A stretch of 64,000 nt of DNA from VRUE01 sp963844395 (GTDB lineage: Bacteria; Actinomycetota; Thermoleophilia; Solirubrobacterales; 70-9): contig CAWJNX010000002.1 in NCBI GenBank assembly GCA_963844395.1, positions 372,001 through 436,000 of the forward strand. Reading direction: 5' to 3'. Below are positions 25,081 through 35,023 of this stretch, in pieces (position 1 is the first letter of the stretch; each line of letters starts with the position of its first letter). The notes below the pieces were generated by a model that did not search any database, was not told the DNA's origin, and saw only the letters and a program-made list of their open reading frames with translations. Both the position numbers and the translations under genes were made by a program.

Positions 25081-26952
25081 TTGCGCGTGGCCGAGATAGC
25101 CGAGGGGAGCGTCGTCAACCAGCGCTACCGGCTGCTGCGCCGCCTCGGCTCGGGCGGCATGGCGGACGTCTGGCTGGCCGAGGACTCCCACCTGCAGCGG
25201 CAGGTAGCCCTGAAGATCCTCCACCAGCGCTTCGCCCAAGACCGCGAGTTCGTCGAGCGCTTCCGTCGTGAGGCTGAGGCCGCCGCCGGCCTCCAGCACC
25301 CCAACGTCGTCGCCGTCTTCGACCGCGGCGACGTCGACGGCACCTACTACATCGCCATGCAGCTGCTCGAGGGCCGCTCGCTGAAGGCGGTCATCGACCA
25401 GGGGCTGGCACCGGAGCAGGCGGTCGGACTGGTCCGCCAGGTGCTCGTGGCGGCTGGCTTCGCGCACCGGCACGGCGTCGTCCACCGCGACCTGAAGCCG
25501 CAGAACGCGATTGTCGACGCCGAGGGAAAGGTCACCGTCACCGACTTCGGCATCGCCCGTGCCGGCGCCTCCGAAATCACCCAGGCGGGATCGGTGATGG
25601 GGACCCCGCACTACCTCTCGCCCGAGCAGGCGCAGGGGCAGGAGGTGACCGCGGTCTCCGACCTCTACTCGGTCGGGGTGATCCTCTACGAGGCGCTGAC
25701 CGGACGGGTGCCGTTCGAGGCGGACTCCGCGGTGGCGATCGCGATGAAGCAGGTCTCACACATGCCGCAGCGGCCCAGCTCGATCAACCCCAACGTCTCG
25801 CCGGCGCTCGACGCGGTCACGATGCGGGCGCTCGAGAAGGACCCCGGGCAGCGCTTCCAGAGCGCTGAGGCGTTCATCGCCGCCCTCGACGCGGCTCTGG
25901 CCGACCCTGGCGCCGTAGGCGGAGGGACCGCGGCGTTCGCGCCGTTGCCGCCGGTCGTCGTCGCAGACGACGCGGCTGCGGCGGAGGAGGCAGAGGAGGA
26001 GGAGCGACGCCGGCGCTGGCTCTGGGGACTGGTGGCGCTCGCCGTGCTGCTCGGCGCCCTGCTCGGTTTCGCGCTGACCCGCGACACGACGACCGAGGTC
26101 CCCGCCGTGACCAGCAACCAGCTCAACGTGGCGATCTCACTGCTCGAGCAGAACGGCTTCACGGTCGGCGAGGTCGACCGCGTGGAGCGGGACGTCGCCG
26201 CCGGCACCGTGCTCGAGCAGGACCCCCCTGGCGGCGAGACCTCGCTCGACTGCACCCTGCTCAGCTTCTTTTGCTCGAAGCCGAAGGTGGGATTGACGGT
26301 CAGCGCCGGTCCCGGCACGGCGACCGTTCCAGGCACGGCCGGGGAGAGCCAGGACGACGCGGCCGCGGCGCTGAAAGAGGCCGGCTTCGAGCCGCTGGTG
26401 CGGGCCGTCAACTCCGAGGACGTCGAATCGGGCCTGGTGATCAACTCCTCTCCGTCGGGCGGCTCGACCGCCACCCGCGGCTCGACCGTCGTCCTCACCG
26501 TCTCCAAAGGGCCGAAGCTGGCGAAAGTGCCGGTCCTGGTCGGCTCGCAGCGATCGGTCGCCGTGCAGCAGATCCGCAGCCGCGGCCTCTCGCCGAGCGT
26601 CGAAGAAGAAGAAAGCTCGGTCCCTGCCGGCGAGGTGATCCGCCAGGCGCCGAGCGCCGGCTCCGAGCTGCCCGCCGGCTCCTCGGTGACGATCGTCGTC
26701 TCCGAAGGCGAGGAACAGGCGAGCGTGCCGAACGTGATCGGCTCCGAACGCCGCGAAGCGGTCGAAGCCCTGCGCGCCGCCGGCCTCGACCCGACCGTGT
26801 CCGAACAGCAGACCGAAGTCCCCTCGCAGGTCGGTCGCGTCACCGACCAGTTCCCGCCACCCGGCTCCGAAGTCGAGCCCGGCACCGGGGTGACCGTGGT
26901 CGTCGGCAAGCGGGCCACCGGCACGATCGAACCGGAAGAAGAAACCGAATGA
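25081..26952 (+). CDS. pknB: PASTA-domain Ser/Thr protein kinase PknB
   Basis: Senses cell-wall fragments outside and phosphorylates proteins inside. At 623 aa, the kinase domain (about residues 15-280) has RRLGSGGMADVWLAED, QVALKIL, VVHRDLKPQNAIVD, VTDFGIARAG and GTPHYLSPEQAQG. A TM helix WGLVALAVLLGALLGFALT lies near 315. Four PASTA repeats then follow, each with the VP..G start and a GS-type turn: VPAVTSNQLNVA, VPGTAGESQDDAA, VPVLVGSQRSVAV and VPNVIGSERREAV. The TTG at 25081 and a GTG two codons later (25087) are both possible starts. ddl follows after 28 bases. Confidence 0.94.
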   Translation: MRVAEIAEGSVVNQRYRLLRRLGSGGMADVWLAEDSHLQRQVALKILHQRFAQDREFVERFRREAEAAAGLQHPNVVAVFDRGDVDGTYYIAMQLLEGRSLKAVIDQGLAPEQAVGLVRQVLVAAGFAHRHGVVHRDLKPQNAIVDAEGKVTVTDFGIARAGASEITQAGSVMGTPHYLSPEQAQGQEVTAVSDLYSVGVILYEALTGRVPFEADSAVAIAMKQVSHMPQRPSSINPNVSPALDAVTMRALEKDPGQRFQSAEAFIAALDAALADPGAVGGGTAAFAPLPPVVVADDAAAAEEAEEEERRRRWLWGLVALAVLLGALLGFALTRDTTTEVPAVTSNQLNVAISLLEQNGFTVGEVDRVERDVAAGTVLEQDPPGGETSLDCTLLSFFCSKPKVGLTVSAGPGTATVPGTAGESQDDAAAALKEAGFEPLVRAVNSEDVESGLVINSSPSGGSTATRGSTVVLTVSKGPKLAKVPVLVGSQRSVAVQQIRSRGLSPSVEEEESSVPAGEVIRQAPSAGSELPAGSSVTIVVSEGEEQASVPNVIGSERREAVEALRAAGLDPTVSEQQTEVPSQVGRVTDQFPPPGSEVEPGTGVTVVVGKRATGTIEPEEETE

Positions 26953-26980
26953 GCGCGGCGCGCCGAGAGGGGCGGTCCAG

Positions 26981-27949
26981 GTGAGGGTCGCGGTGCTCTG
27001 CGGCGGCCGCTCCTCCGAGCATGACGTCTCCTTGCGCTCTGGCGAGGCGGTTGCGAAGGGCCTCGAGCAGGCCGGGCACGAGCCGGTGCAGGTGACGATC
27101 GAACGCGACGGCTCCTGGAACTGGGAGAGCGGACCGGTGGCGCTGGCCCCGGGCGCCGGCCTGCTCGGCGCCGACGTCGTCTTCCCGGCGCTGCACGGCC
27201 CGTTCGGAGAGGACGGCAGCATCCAGGGGCTGCTCGAGTGGCTCGACGTTCCCTACGTCGGCTCCGACGTTCTCGCCTCGGCAATCTGCATGGACAAGCT
27301 GACCCTGAAGCGCCTTTTCGCCCAGCGCGGCCTGCCCCAGGTCGACTTCGTCGCGGTCGGCGAAGAGGGCTGGCGCGAGCGCTGCGCGGCGATGGGACTG
27401 CCGCTCTGGGTGAAGCCCTCGCGGCTGGGGTCCAGCGTCGGGATCAGCAAGGTCGGCGCGCTGGGCGAGGCGCTGGACGCCGCCGTCGATCTGGCCCTGC
27501 GCCACGATCCGCGCGTCATCGTCGAGGCCTCCGCCCGCGGCCGCGAGGTCGAGATCTCGCTGCTCGGCAACGCGAGGGTCGAGGCGTCGCTGCCGGGCGA
27601 GGTCGTCGCTCATGGTGACTGGTACGACTACGAGACCAAGTACGCCGACGGCGGCATGGAGCTAATCGTCCCAGCTCCGATCCCCACCGAACAGACAGCC
27701 CGCCTACGCGACCTCGCCGTCGAGGCCTTCCACCTCGGCGGCTGCTGCGGTCTCGCCCGCTGCGACTTCTTCGTCGAGCCCGACGGCGAGATCCTGATCA
27801 ATGAGCTCAACACGATGCCCGGCTTCACCGAGACCAGCGTCTACGCAAAGCTCTGGGAGGAATCCGGTATCCCCTACTCGGACCTCTGCGATCGCCTAAT
27901 CCAGCTAGCCCTAGAGCGCCACGCGAAGTCCCGCTCGCACGAGTTCTAG
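26981..27949 (+). CDS. ddl: D-alanine--D-alanine ligase
   Basis: Complete 322-aa ATP-grasp ligase for the D-Ala-D-Ala dipeptide. Motifs are VAVLCGGRSSEHDVSLRSG at the N-terminus, FPALHGPFGEDGSIQGLLE, CMDKLTLKRLF, VKPSRLGSSVGISKV, the omega loop WYDYETKY with the D-Ala-type Tyr, and ILINELNTMPGFTETSVY with the metal ligands. It is the last gene of the wall-signalling cluster. The window therefore encodes two ligases, this one and the partial gene at the left edge, which share motifs but not close sequence. Confidence 0.95.
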   Translation: MRVAVLCGGRSSEHDVSLRSGEAVAKGLEQAGHEPVQVTIERDGSWNWESGPVALAPGAGLLGADVVFPALHGPFGEDGSIQGLLEWLDVPYVGSDVLASAICMDKLTLKRLFAQRGLPQVDFVAVGEEGWRERCAAMGLPLWVKPSRLGSSVGISKVGALGEALDAAVDLALRHDPRVIVEASARGREVEISLLGNARVEASLPGEVVAHGDWYDYETKYADGGMELIVPAPIPTEQTARLRDLAVEAFHLGGCCGLARCDFFVEPDGEILINELNTMPGFTETSVYAKLWEESGIPYSDLCDRLIQLALERHAKSRSHEF

Positions 27950-27960
27950 GCGACTCGTCG

Positions 27961-29473
27961 TCAGTCCAGCAGCTTGATGTCGCTGATCTCGACCTGGTAG
28001 CGGCCGGCTTGGTCGCGGGCCTCTGAGGCTTTGGTGAACCAGAGCAGGAAGTAGGTGGACGGCTGGGTGACCGTGAGGTCAATCTCCTGGGTTGCCGCAG
28101 CTTCGGTGACCTCGCCGAGCGGCTCGCCCCAGCCCGAGAGGTCGGAGGGTGGGCCGGCCGGAGCGGCGAAGACCTCGGCGTCCCAGCCCGGGGTCGGTGA
28201 GCGGACTTTCATCCGCGACGGCGTCGCCGGCGACGCCGTCGTCACGTAGACGCCGACCCCCGGATTGGGCCCGGTCTTCGTCCCTTCGAAGGTTTCGGAG
28301 TCGTAGTGCTCGCTTTCCCAGGCGGTCCCGGTCGGGTCGCCATCGGCAGCGAGGCCGACCTTGCTGCCGATCTCTTCTTCGTCGCCCTGCGGGTCGTAGT
28401 CGGTCGCCGAGGAGATCGCAACCGAGGAGCCCTTGCCCTGGTCGGCGCCCCCGCCGCCGATCCCGCTGGAGATCAGTTGCACCGCCAGCAGCGCCGCGCC
28501 CGCGACCAGCAGCAGGGCGACGATCGCCGCCCAAGACCAGCGCGCGCGGCCCGAAAGCTTGCGCTTCGGTGGGGGCACCGCGTCGAGCACGCTGGTCGCC
28601 TCAGCGCTAGTCGAGCCGCTTCTCGCCGCCTCCACCTCAAGCGCCGTCTCGAGGTCGTCAACCATCTCGCCGATCGTCTGGTAGCGCTCGGCCGGGTCCT
28701 TGGCGGTGGCGCGCTCGACCACTAAGGCGACGGCCGCCGAGACCTCGGGGCGACGCCGCTGCACGTCCGGCAGCTCCTCGTTGACGTGTTTCATCGCCAC
28801 GCCGACCTGGCTGTCGGCGTGGAACGGCACCTGCCCGACCAGCATCTCGTAGAGGACGACGCCCAGCGAGTAGACGTCGGAGCGGGGGTCAACCCCGTGG
28901 CCCATCGCCTGCTCGGGCGCGACGTAATCGGTGGTGCCGAGGACGCGGCCGGTGGCGGTGACGCCGGCCTGTTCGAGCTGGCGCGAGATGCCGAAGTCGG
29001 TCAGCTTCGCCCGTCCCTCCTCGTCGATCAGGACGTTCTGGGGCTTGATGTCGCGGTGGACCATGTTGCGACCGTGGGCAACGCTCAGCCCGCGCGCCAC
29101 CTCGATCGCATAGGCGATCGCCTCTTGGGTGTCGAGCGCGCCGATCCTGCCGATCCGCTGCTTCAGCGTCTCGCCCTTGACGTACTCGAAGACGATGTAG
29201 GGGTGGCCGCCGTCCTCGCCGGCGTCGATCACCGAGACGACGTTGGGATGGGAGAGCTTGGCGACCGCCCGCGCCTCCTGGTGGAAGCGCTGCAACTGAT
29301 CCTCCTGCTCGGACATCTCGCGGTGCATCACCTTGACCGCGACCGGCCGGTCGAGCGTGTCGTCGCGGGCCAGGTAGACGGTTGAACATCCCGCCGCTGC
29401 CCAGCTTCGCCTCGAGCCGGTAGCGCGCGGAGAGCACCGTGCCGATCATCGAGCTGGAGGGGCGGGCGTTCAT
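27961..29473 (-). pseudogene. Transmembrane Ser/Thr kinase with external C-terminal domain, frameshifted
   Basis: The N-terminus (MIGTVLSARYRLEAKLGSGGM) and the rest (VMHREMSEQEDQLQRFHQEA onward) lie in different frames. They meet at about 29385, where ATGTTCAACC on the coding strand has one T too many for M-S-T-V-Y-L-A-R-D-D. Kinase motifs are MVHRDIKPQNVLID, LTDFGISRQ and GTTDYVAPEQA. A TM helix AAIVALLLVAGAALLAVQL is followed by an external region (ATDYDPQGDEEEIG, TAWESEHYDSETFEG) resembling a galactose-binding/discoidin-like jellyroll. Catalytic residues are all present, so the gene may be intact apart from one base. Confidence 0.83.
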
Positions 29474-29512
29474 CTAGCTGCGGCCATTGTCGAGCACTGC
29501 GGCGTTCCTTCC

Positions 29513-30936
29513 TTACCAGGCCGCGAGCAGCTGGTCGGGGCCGAAGGTCGCATCCGCCGCCAGCCCGTCCGCGAACCCGGAACGGCTGACGGCGACCAAC
29601 CTGGCGCTCTCGGCGCCGGGCACGTGGGCGCGGCTCTCTGCAAGCCGATGCAGGTCGTCTCGAGAAAAGGCCCCCCGGTCGCGCCACTTGATCGAGCCGG
29701 TGAACCCGATCTGCTTCGGGTCGGGCGTATCGCCTCCCACCAGATCGACCTCGATCGAGTGATCGCGCCGCCACCACGAGCCGACGTGGCGGGCACCCCC
29801 GAGGCGCTCGCTCAAGGCGCCATCGGCCAACATCCGCTCGACCGCGCCGCGGACCAGCGGCTCGACCGCCCGCCCGCTGTAGGTCCCCCAGTCGCGCTCG
29901 ACTCGCTCGACGACGAGGTCCGAACGTCCTCTCGAAAGCTCGTCCATATGCGGCCCGACGAAGCGCAGCCAGAAACGGAGATAGGGATCGAGCACCGTGT
30001 ACTTGGCCGCCTTCTTGCCGGGGGGACAGCGTATGGGAGATCCCTGGCCACCAGTCCCTTCTTCTCACACAGCACCTCCAAAGCGTCGGTGAGGGTATTT
30101 CCCTTCACGCCGCTGCGCGACTGGATCCGGCCGTACGCCGTCTCGCCATGGCCGATCGCCTCGATCACTTTTCTCGCCTGCAGCCCTCGCTCGAACTCCG
30201 AAGCCATGATCCGCAGGGCGGAGGTCGCCAGTGGGGTTTGGTCGTCGGCGAGCGCTCCTCGGAGGAACTCGCCGAGGTCGGCCGTCGGCGGCCACGAGGC
30301 CGCCAGCAACGGGAAGCCGCCGACGACCAGGTAACGGTCGAATGCCGCGGCGGCGCTCGGAGCCTGCGTGATCGCGGCGACAGCTGCGGGGCTGAGCGGT
30401 TCGACCCGCATCTCACGCGTCGGCCTGCCGTGCAGCGGCGACTGCTCATCGACCAGCCGCGCCATCATCCTCACGTCGGATCCGACGCAGATCACGAGGA
30501 CGGGCGATTCCTCGAGCGTCCGGTCCCATGCCTTCTGCAGGTCGCCGGCGAAGCCTCGGTCCAGCTCGGTCAGATAGGGCAACTCGTCGATCACCAAGAC
30601 CGCCGGTTTCGCCGCGCTGCTCCCCTGCACCGAGGCTCGCAGCGCGGCCGGCCAGGAGTCGTAGGAGACTCCGTCGAAGGAGTCGGCGATGCTCAGGCTC
30701 GACTCTCGCACCGCTTCGACGAAGTCCGCCAAGGCGTCGGTTTTAGGACGGCGCGGGGCTTGGTAGAAGCAGTAGCGCTCGCCGCAGGCATCGCAGAACT
30801 CCTGTACGAGGCGGGACTTGCCGACGCGACGCCTGCCCCGCATCCAAACGAAGCGTCCCCGACCGTCACGCTTGACCCGCTCCAGTTCGGACTGCAAGTC
30901 GGCCTGCTCCCTCTCTCTGCCGACGAAGGTCCTCAT
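29513..30936 (-). pseudogene. DUF234-family AAA-type ATPase, frameshifted
   Basis: Archaeal-type ATPase_2/DUF234 protein. The N-terminal frame starts MRTFVGREREQADLQSEL and has Walker A GRRRVGKSRLVQEF, Walker B AVLVIDELPYLTELD and a winged-helix region GETAYGRIQSRSGVKGNTLT. At the six-G run 30020-30025 one base is missing. Adding it joins YAVPPG to KKAAKYTVLDPYLRFWLRFV, the DUF234 nuclease-like domain that ends RFGPDQLLAAW-like at TAA 29513. The function is unknown in the family. The upstream region is AT-rich with repeated sites, unlike the neighbours, which suggests an acquired gene. Confidence 0.8.
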
Positions 30937-30940
30937 GGAA

Positions 30941-30977
30941 CTAGACTCTAGCAAAGGAGACTCTAGTTAAGTAGAGT
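30941..30977 (-). promoter_or_regulatory. Repeated ACTCTA half-sites upstream of the ATPase gene
   Basis: AGACTCTAG occurs at 30943-30951 and again at 30958-30966 (15-bp spacing), and an inverted TAGAGT at 30972-30977. The first copy is part of the near-palindrome CTAGACTCTAG (30941-30951). The stretch is AT-rich for this genome and lies directly before the ATPase start at 30936. An operator array or overlapping promoter is likely; the bound protein is unknown. Confidence 0.5.
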
Positions 30978-31007
30978 ATGCATAGATAGAGGTTGCCCGT
31001 AGGCACT

Positions 31008-32020
<1,013 letters not shown>

Positions 32021-32024
<4 letters not shown>

Positions 32025-33361
32025 GAGGGCGATTCTTTCAGGCGCTTCGATAGGTCGGGGGCCGGCTCGAAGAGGTATCGCCTCCCGTTTCGACGCTGGA
32101 CCAGCAGACCATGTCGTGCAAGGTGGCGAAGATCGGCGCGGGCGGTCTCGTGGCTCACCCTGTGGCTTTTCGCATGACTGCTGAAGGAGTAGATGGCATC
32201 GGGATCGCGCACAGCGTCGGTGAGAAGGGCGAGCTGGCGACCGTTGAGGTGCTGGGTCCCGTGGAGGAGTTTCTCCACGTCCCGCACCTCGGCGGTCTTG
32301 CGCTGGAGATAGACATGAAGCTCGGCGATCGCCTTCTCGATCGTGTCGAGCTGATGGACGAGGAAGTAGGTCGTGTCTCCCTCATCGGTCTCGGTTTCCA
32401 GGAACGCCCGCCCGTATCTGGCTGGAGCGTTTCGGATGAAGCGGGAAATCGGTAAGTACTCGATCAGCCAGTAGCCACGCTTCTGCAACGCCCAAAAGAA
32501 GAGGATTCGGGCGGTACGGCCATTGCCATCCTCGAAAGGATGGTCGTATGCGAGCCAGAAATGCAGAAGTATCGCCCGAATCACCGGGTGGATGAAGCGC
32601 TCGCTGTCATCCCCTTCGTTGGCGAACTCACAGAGCAATTGCATGCGCTCTGGGAGCTGCGCGGCCGGCGGCGGCACATGTATGGGCTTGTTGTCATCGT
32701 GGTCGAAGACCGCAACTCGGTGCTCGTCTGGCCGTTGGAAACGACCTGCAGCCGACGGATCTTTGAGAGTCCCCTCGGTGACGACTTTATGCAGCTCCAG
32801 TATCGACTCTGGGCTCAGCGTTTGACCCATCTCATCGCGCATGAACTGAAGCGCTCGGTAGTTGTTGACGATCATTCGCTCACTGCGATCTTGGGGCTCG
32901 CGACCACTTCGCAGCATCTCCTTGGCCACCACCCGGGACGTCGTTGCCCCCTCCAGCTGACTTGACCTGATCGCCTCCTCCATCAACGAGTTGACCAAAA
33001 AGCGCCTTCCCGCTTGCCGCTCGGACGTGACCACCTCGTCCATAGCCACCTCGCCGCTGCATCTCTGATCGATGTGATGAAGGCGCCGAAGCATGCTGTC
33101 CAGCAGCCCATATTTGAATGGCTCTCCGGTGGGACCGGTTAGCGGCAAGTCCCGCAGGTCAAGCATGCGTGCGGCCTTGATCTTCAGCCACCATTGTTTG
33201 TTGGTGAGACCCCTGGGTGGGTCGAGTCGCTGGAGCTTGTCCCAGTGCAGATAGCGATCAGCAGTCCGTCGATCGGCAGGGGCCTCTATAGCCGCCGATA
33301 TCTGCTCGCCGCTGAGCTCGTTCAATAGTTCGGAAATCGAGGGGGCTTTGGCTACGAACAT
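32021..33361 (-). CDS. Fic-domain protein AMPylase with C-terminal winged helix
   Basis: Transfers AMP (or a related nucleotide) to a target hydroxyl. The 446-aa protein has the catalytic motif HPFEDGNGRTARI near residues 270-282 with all key residues. The N-terminal inhibitory motif SSQLEG near 130-136 fits the (S/T)xxxE(G/N) pattern of auto-inhibited class II Fic proteins. LYWL-type core helices follow, then a C-terminal winged-helix region with SHRVSHETARADLRHLARHG and RRNGRRYLFEP, which may bind DNA. No separate antitoxin is adjacent, as expected when the inhibitory helix is built in. Coupled to purM by GTGA; the upstream region has matching palindromes. Confidence 0.92.
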
Positions 33362-33388
33362 CTCAACTCCAAATCAACTCCAAGTTTC

Positions 33389-33448
33389 TCCAGAATTTGG
33401 AATTGTAGCCTCATTCCAAGCTAACTCCAAGTTGGTCCAAATTTTGGA
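33389..33448 (-). promoter_or_regulatory. Two TCCA-n-TGGA operators upstream of fic
   Basis: The exact 6+1+6 palindrome TCCAAATTTTGGA lies at 33436-33448, and a one-mismatch version TCCAGAATTTGGA at 33389-33401, 47 bases apart start to start. Several extra CTCCAA half-sites lie between and beside them. The 33362-33454 gap is strikingly AT-rich for this genome. The winged helix at the end of the Fic protein makes autoregulation a reasonable guess. Confidence 0.6.
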
Positions 33449-33454
33449 GTTGGC

Positions 33455-34264
33455 TCAGCGACGTAATTTTGCGAATACAGCCATAGCCAGGCCCGCTCTA
33501 TAGGCGGCGTAGGGCCAGAGCGCGCGGTCCCGCTCGACCAGGCCGATCAGGCGCTGGGAGGCGAGGGTCGAGGCGAAGGAGGAGGCGGCGCCGAGTGCCA
33601 TCGAGCGTCGCATGGCCGGCGAGGCGCCGCGGCGGTGCAGGCGAACGCCCTTCAAGGCGGTCGCGCCGACAATGATCGGTAAGGCGATCGTGCGCGAGAG
33701 CAAATTTGCCTGATCGCGGGAGAAGTGGCGCCAGCGAGCCGCCGCGAGGGTGACACCGTTGCGCGAGACGCCCGGGGCCAGTGCGGCGGCCTGGGCGACT
33801 CCCAGCGCCAGCCCGTCTGCCGCCGTCGCCTCGCCTCGACCGCGCCGCTGCAGCCGCGTGTCGGCCGCCAGCATCGCCGCCGAGCCGGCCAGCAGGCCGA
33901 TAGCGGTCGTTCTCGGACCCCCCAGCCGGCGCTCGATCGGGCGCTCTAGGACGTACCCCGCCACGGCGGCCGGCAAGAAGGAGAGGCCGAGGAGTAGGGC
34001 ACGGCGCCCGTCGAAGGAACGCAGCTCCTCGGCGATCGCGCTCCGCTGACCGATCAGCAGGGCGGCCGCCGCGCCGGCGTGGAGCGCAACCTCGAAGCTC
34101 TTGCGCATCTCCGGATCGACCTGCTCCCATTCCCAGCCGGCGAGCCAGGGGACGAGGACGATGTGGGCGGAACTGGAGACCGGCAGCAGCTCCGCCGGGC
34201 CCTGAACGATCCCCAGGGCCAGCGCGCGGCGAGTCCGGATACGGCCGTCGGCGGGAACGCTCAA
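33455..34264 (-). CDS. uppP: Undecaprenyl-diphosphatase (UppP/BacA)
   Basis: Integral membrane phosphatase that recycles the C55 lipid carrier; higher dosage gives bacitracin resistance in other species. The 269-aa protein has the active-site stretch GIVQGPAELLPVSSSAHIVL near residues 18-37 and a second conserved loop APGVSRNGVTLAAARW (family consensus PGxSRSG, here SRNG), with about 7-8 hydrophobic segments. Start is TTG 34264, overlapping the dedA stop by two bases. It is well placed beside the polysaccharide locus. Confidence 0.9.
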   Translation of the reverse strand: MSVPADGRIRTRRALALGIVQGPAELLPVSSSAHIVLVPWLAGWEWEQVDPEMRKSFEVALHAGAAAALLIGQRSAIAEELRSFDGRRALLLGLSFLPAAVAGYVLERPIERRLGGPRTTAIGLLAGSAAMLAADTRLQRRGRGEATAADGLALGVAQAAALAPGVSRNGVTLAAARWRHFSRDQANLLSRTIALPIIVGATALKGVRLHRRGASPAMRRSMALGAASSFASTLASQRLIGLVERDRALWPYAAYRAGLAMAVFAKLRR

Positions 34265-34965
34265 GCGCCGCCGCTCGAAGAGGCCGGCTCGGCCGGCGCT
34301 CCGCGGTCCTCACTCACGGTCTCTACCTCGGCGCTCGGGCCGCCACCGCGGTAGCGGCGGATCAGCAGGTAAGCGGCTCCGCCAAGCACCGCGACCACCA
34401 CCGCATAGTCGAGGTAGTGCAGCTTCTCGCGCCAGTCCTCCCAGTTGTGGCCGACCGACTCGCCGATCAGGCCCAGCATCAACACCCAGGGGATGCAGCC
34501 GAGCAGGGTCAGCGCGGTGAAGCGCCAGAACGGCATCTTGGCCACCCCGGCGGGCAGCGAAATGAAGGTGCGGATGATCGGCAGCATGCGGGTGAAGAAG
34601 ACGGTCGCGTCGCCGTAGCGCTCGAACCAGTCGTCGGCCCACTTCAGGTACTTAGGCGGCAGGTGGATGAGGCGGTTCTTCTCGAGCAGGTCGAGCCGCG
34701 CGTAGTAGCCGACTGCGTAAGCGGCCCAGGAGCCGACTAGGTTGCCGAGCACACCAGCGGCGACAATCCCGAACATCGAGAGCTCGCCGGCGGCGACGCT
34801 GGAGCCGGCGAACAGCATGATCGCCTCGCTCGGCACCGGCAGGCAGGCGGACTCCAGCGCCATCAGGACGAACACCGCCGGCAGGCCGGTGGTGCTGATG
34901 AAGTCGGTCCCCGCGTTGACGATCGGGTCGAGGAAGAAGTCGGTGACGCTGGCGAAGGGGAGCAT
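34261..34965 (-). CDS. DedA family membrane protein
   Basis: The 234-aa member of the DedA/VTT family; several homologues act as flippases for undecaprenyl phosphate or aminolipids. Hallmarks are MALESACLPVPSEAIMLFAG, LVGSWAAYAVGYYARLDLLE, WFERYGDATVFFTRMLPIIR and TFISLPAGVAKMPFWRF. Four or five hydrophobic segments end in a TM LDYAVVVAVLGGAAYLLI and a short acidic tail. Coupling to uppP supports a joint role in C55-lipid recycling, which is an inference from family and context. Start ATG 34965. Confidence 0.9.
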   Translation of the reverse strand: MLPFASVTDFFLDPIVNAGTDFISTTGLPAVFVLMALESACLPVPSEAIMLFAGSSVAAGELSMFGIVAAGVLGNLVGSWAAYAVGYYARLDLLEKNRLIHLPPKYLKWADDWFERYGDATVFFTRMLPIIRTFISLPAGVAKMPFWRFTALTLLGCIPWVLMLGLIGESVGHNWEDWREKLHYLDYAVVVAVLGGAAYLLIRRYRGGGPSAEVETVSEDRGAPAEPASSSGGA

Positions 34966-35023
34966 GCGGGAAGCGGGGATTGTAGGTGGCTCAGGGGTGA
35001 GGAACTAAACTCAGCCGGTCTCT

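Noticed and set aside
24118..25611. 497-residue antisense frame over pbpA/pknB
   Set aside because: Overlaps two genes with full catalytic motifs; no independent start signal or domain.
29590..29610. Additional parS sites at other CACGTG hexamers (for example 3049, 29597, 37937, 52181)
   Set aside because: They lack the flanking GTTT/AAAC bases of the parS palindrome.
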